Program-made: the position numbers and the translations under genes
Assembly: GCA_034336665.1 (NCBI GenBank)
Contig: CM067568.1
Location: forward strand, 42,326,770 to 42,390,769
Reading direction: 5' to 3'
DNA: 64,000 nt
Source of the DNA: Luscinia megarhynchos
Taxonomy: Eukaryota; Chordata; Aves; Passeriformes; Turdidae
In this document: piece after piece, positions 63,097-64,000 of the stretch
How positions within the stretch are numbered: position 1 is the first letter of the stretch
How the letters are laid out: each line of letters begins with the position of its first letter
Notes under the pieces: model-generated
Databases searched by the model: none
What the model saw: only the letters and a program-made list of their open reading frames with translations
What the model was told of the DNA's origin: nothing

Positions 63097-63601
63097 CTTT
63101 GTTATCTTGTTCCTTTATACTTTCAAGTTGCTCCACATATCCTAAGCCTTTACAGATTTTAGCAGCTAAAATTCCATGAAACATATAAATGTAGTTTGGT
63201 CCAATGGGAACAACAACATACATTCTTCATTGTATTGATTTCAAATCCACGTTGTAGTTGAAGGCTAACACAAGAATATTGACTCGAATATTTCAAATTT
63301 TGTTAATACAGAATTTATCAGCTGCACACTTTCCAGTCTGGACATGCTTTTCTTTTTCCTTTCATCTACTGTATAGCTCATAGTTGGACAGCTTTTCTCC
63401 ATTAAATACTTTGACAAAGTTCAGAACACCTTTGGTGAAGGAAGCATTAATCTTGGACTTCAGCAATTCTGCCCAAAGTCTGTATGAACTTGGGAAGCCA
63501 ATTAGTTTCTCGAGTGGCTCTGCATCTATAACATATAGATGTTTACTTTAGTTCTATTGTTTGTAAATGTAGACAAGTCCCTTCAAGACTAATGTTTCTA
63601 C
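63097..63601 (-). pseudogene. Possible decayed exon, gene not identified
   Basis: On the minus strand a strong acceptor (TTTATCCTTATTCTTTTAG, ending at 63602) precedes a 505-base block that ends in AACAAAG before a donor GTAAGG (63096 leftward). One frame runs through the whole block with five stops: a TAG and a TAA near its start and three TGA further on. This is fewer stops than AT-rich random DNA would give, and the frame never needs a shift. The clean segments look protein-like: KHLYVIDAEPLEKLIGFPSS continuing to KVFNGEKLSNYELYSR, and MYVVVPIGPNYIYMFHGILA continuing to QLESIKEQDNK. I do not recognise the family. Splice sites at both ends argue for an unprocessed exon rather than a retrocopy. 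Alternatives are a non-coding exon or chance. An AATAAA follows within about 75 bases on the same strand. Confidence 0.28.
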
Positions 63602-64000
63602 CTAAAAGAATAAGGATAAACAACCATTTAAGTAATGGAGACAGACATTATGAATTAAAAAGGCCTTCTCAGGAAAAAAATTAAACAAACCACACAAAAT
63701 TGCCCCTTCCTACCTGAAAGCAGTTTAGATGCTCAACAAAGATTTAGCCTTCCATTAAGCACTCTATTTAAAATATTTATAGTATAAAAGACATTGAAAA
63801 CTAATGAAGACTAAGCAGCAATAACATAAGTAAGTATTCTTTATTATTTTCATGCTTGACTTTGAGATTTTCCTCTTTAAGAAATTAAATAATTTAAAAT
63901 TTCTCAAATAAACAATTCCGCTTTTACAAAAATGTTGTGGCTTGTATTTTGCTTAAAAAAATAAAAAAGGATAGAAAAAAGATTTAAACTGTACCCATTT
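63602..64000. other. Gene-free right edge
   Basis: AT-rich sequence that would be intron upstream of the minus-strand exon-like block, if that block is real. Nothing else is recognisable. Confidence 0.4.

Noticed and set aside
1..64000. CRISPR arrays, operons, prophage or bacterial genes
   Set aside because: No regularly spaced direct repeats, no adjacent same-strand genes and no ribosome binding sites were seen. Composition and CR1 remnants show vertebrate DNA.

Overview
This window looks like AT-rich vertebrate nuclear DNA, almost certainly avian. The best evidence is four truncated CR1 retrotransposon 3' ends, all in minus orientation, at about 21926, 48271, 53565 and 56773. Three carry the bird-type motif (an 'aatcat' start, then 'ttggaagggacc' or 'ttggaaaagacc', then 'aagtccaa'). 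One (21926) is an older amniote-type copy. There are no operons, ribosome binding sites or prokaryotic genes. Nearly all open reading frames over 60 codons look like chance openings: they share no recognisable domain, overlap on both strands, and lack consistent exon structure. I could not identify a complete protein-coding gene, so the window is either a gene desert or lies inside one or more very long introns.

Layout. 1-20500: unique AT-rich DNA with simple repeats (a TG/TA microsatellite at 10811, T runs at 11420 and 14888), a cluster of TTATGCAT motifs near 11800, a homeobox-site-rich block at 17400-17575 and a CAAAAA-type A-rich tract at 17835. 20570-20860: a near-consensus splice acceptor directly abutting a donor-like sequence, with a second strong donor 256 bases downstream. 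This is the arrangement of a vertebrate recursive-splice exon. 21926: old CR1. 24992-25290: a GC-rich block bounded by a long T run, possibly a minus-strand retrocopy. 26860-27330: candidate conserved non-coding blocks. 30443-31210: two A tracts, then a three-copy tandem repeat of about 171-175 bp whose monomers each start with degenerate telomere-like TTAGGG/TAGGG sequence. 32794-32869: a TA-rich self-complementary microsatellite. 46046-48040: two possible plus-strand exons with good splice signals and a polyadenylation signal. 58028-58672: an A/C-rich tract followed about 460 bases later by a G-quadruplex-like run plus T/GTTTT repeats. 60240-60860: the most GC-rich stretch. About 61220-61840: a probable plus-strand solo LTR. 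63097-63601: a minus-strand exon-like block with good splice sites but five in-frame stops, possibly a decayed exon.

No pathway or set of cooperating genes can be described. The most useful leads are the telomere-like tandem repeat, the possible recursive-splice site, the two-exon transcript model, and the decayed exon at the right end. All need alignment or RNA data, which I do not have.
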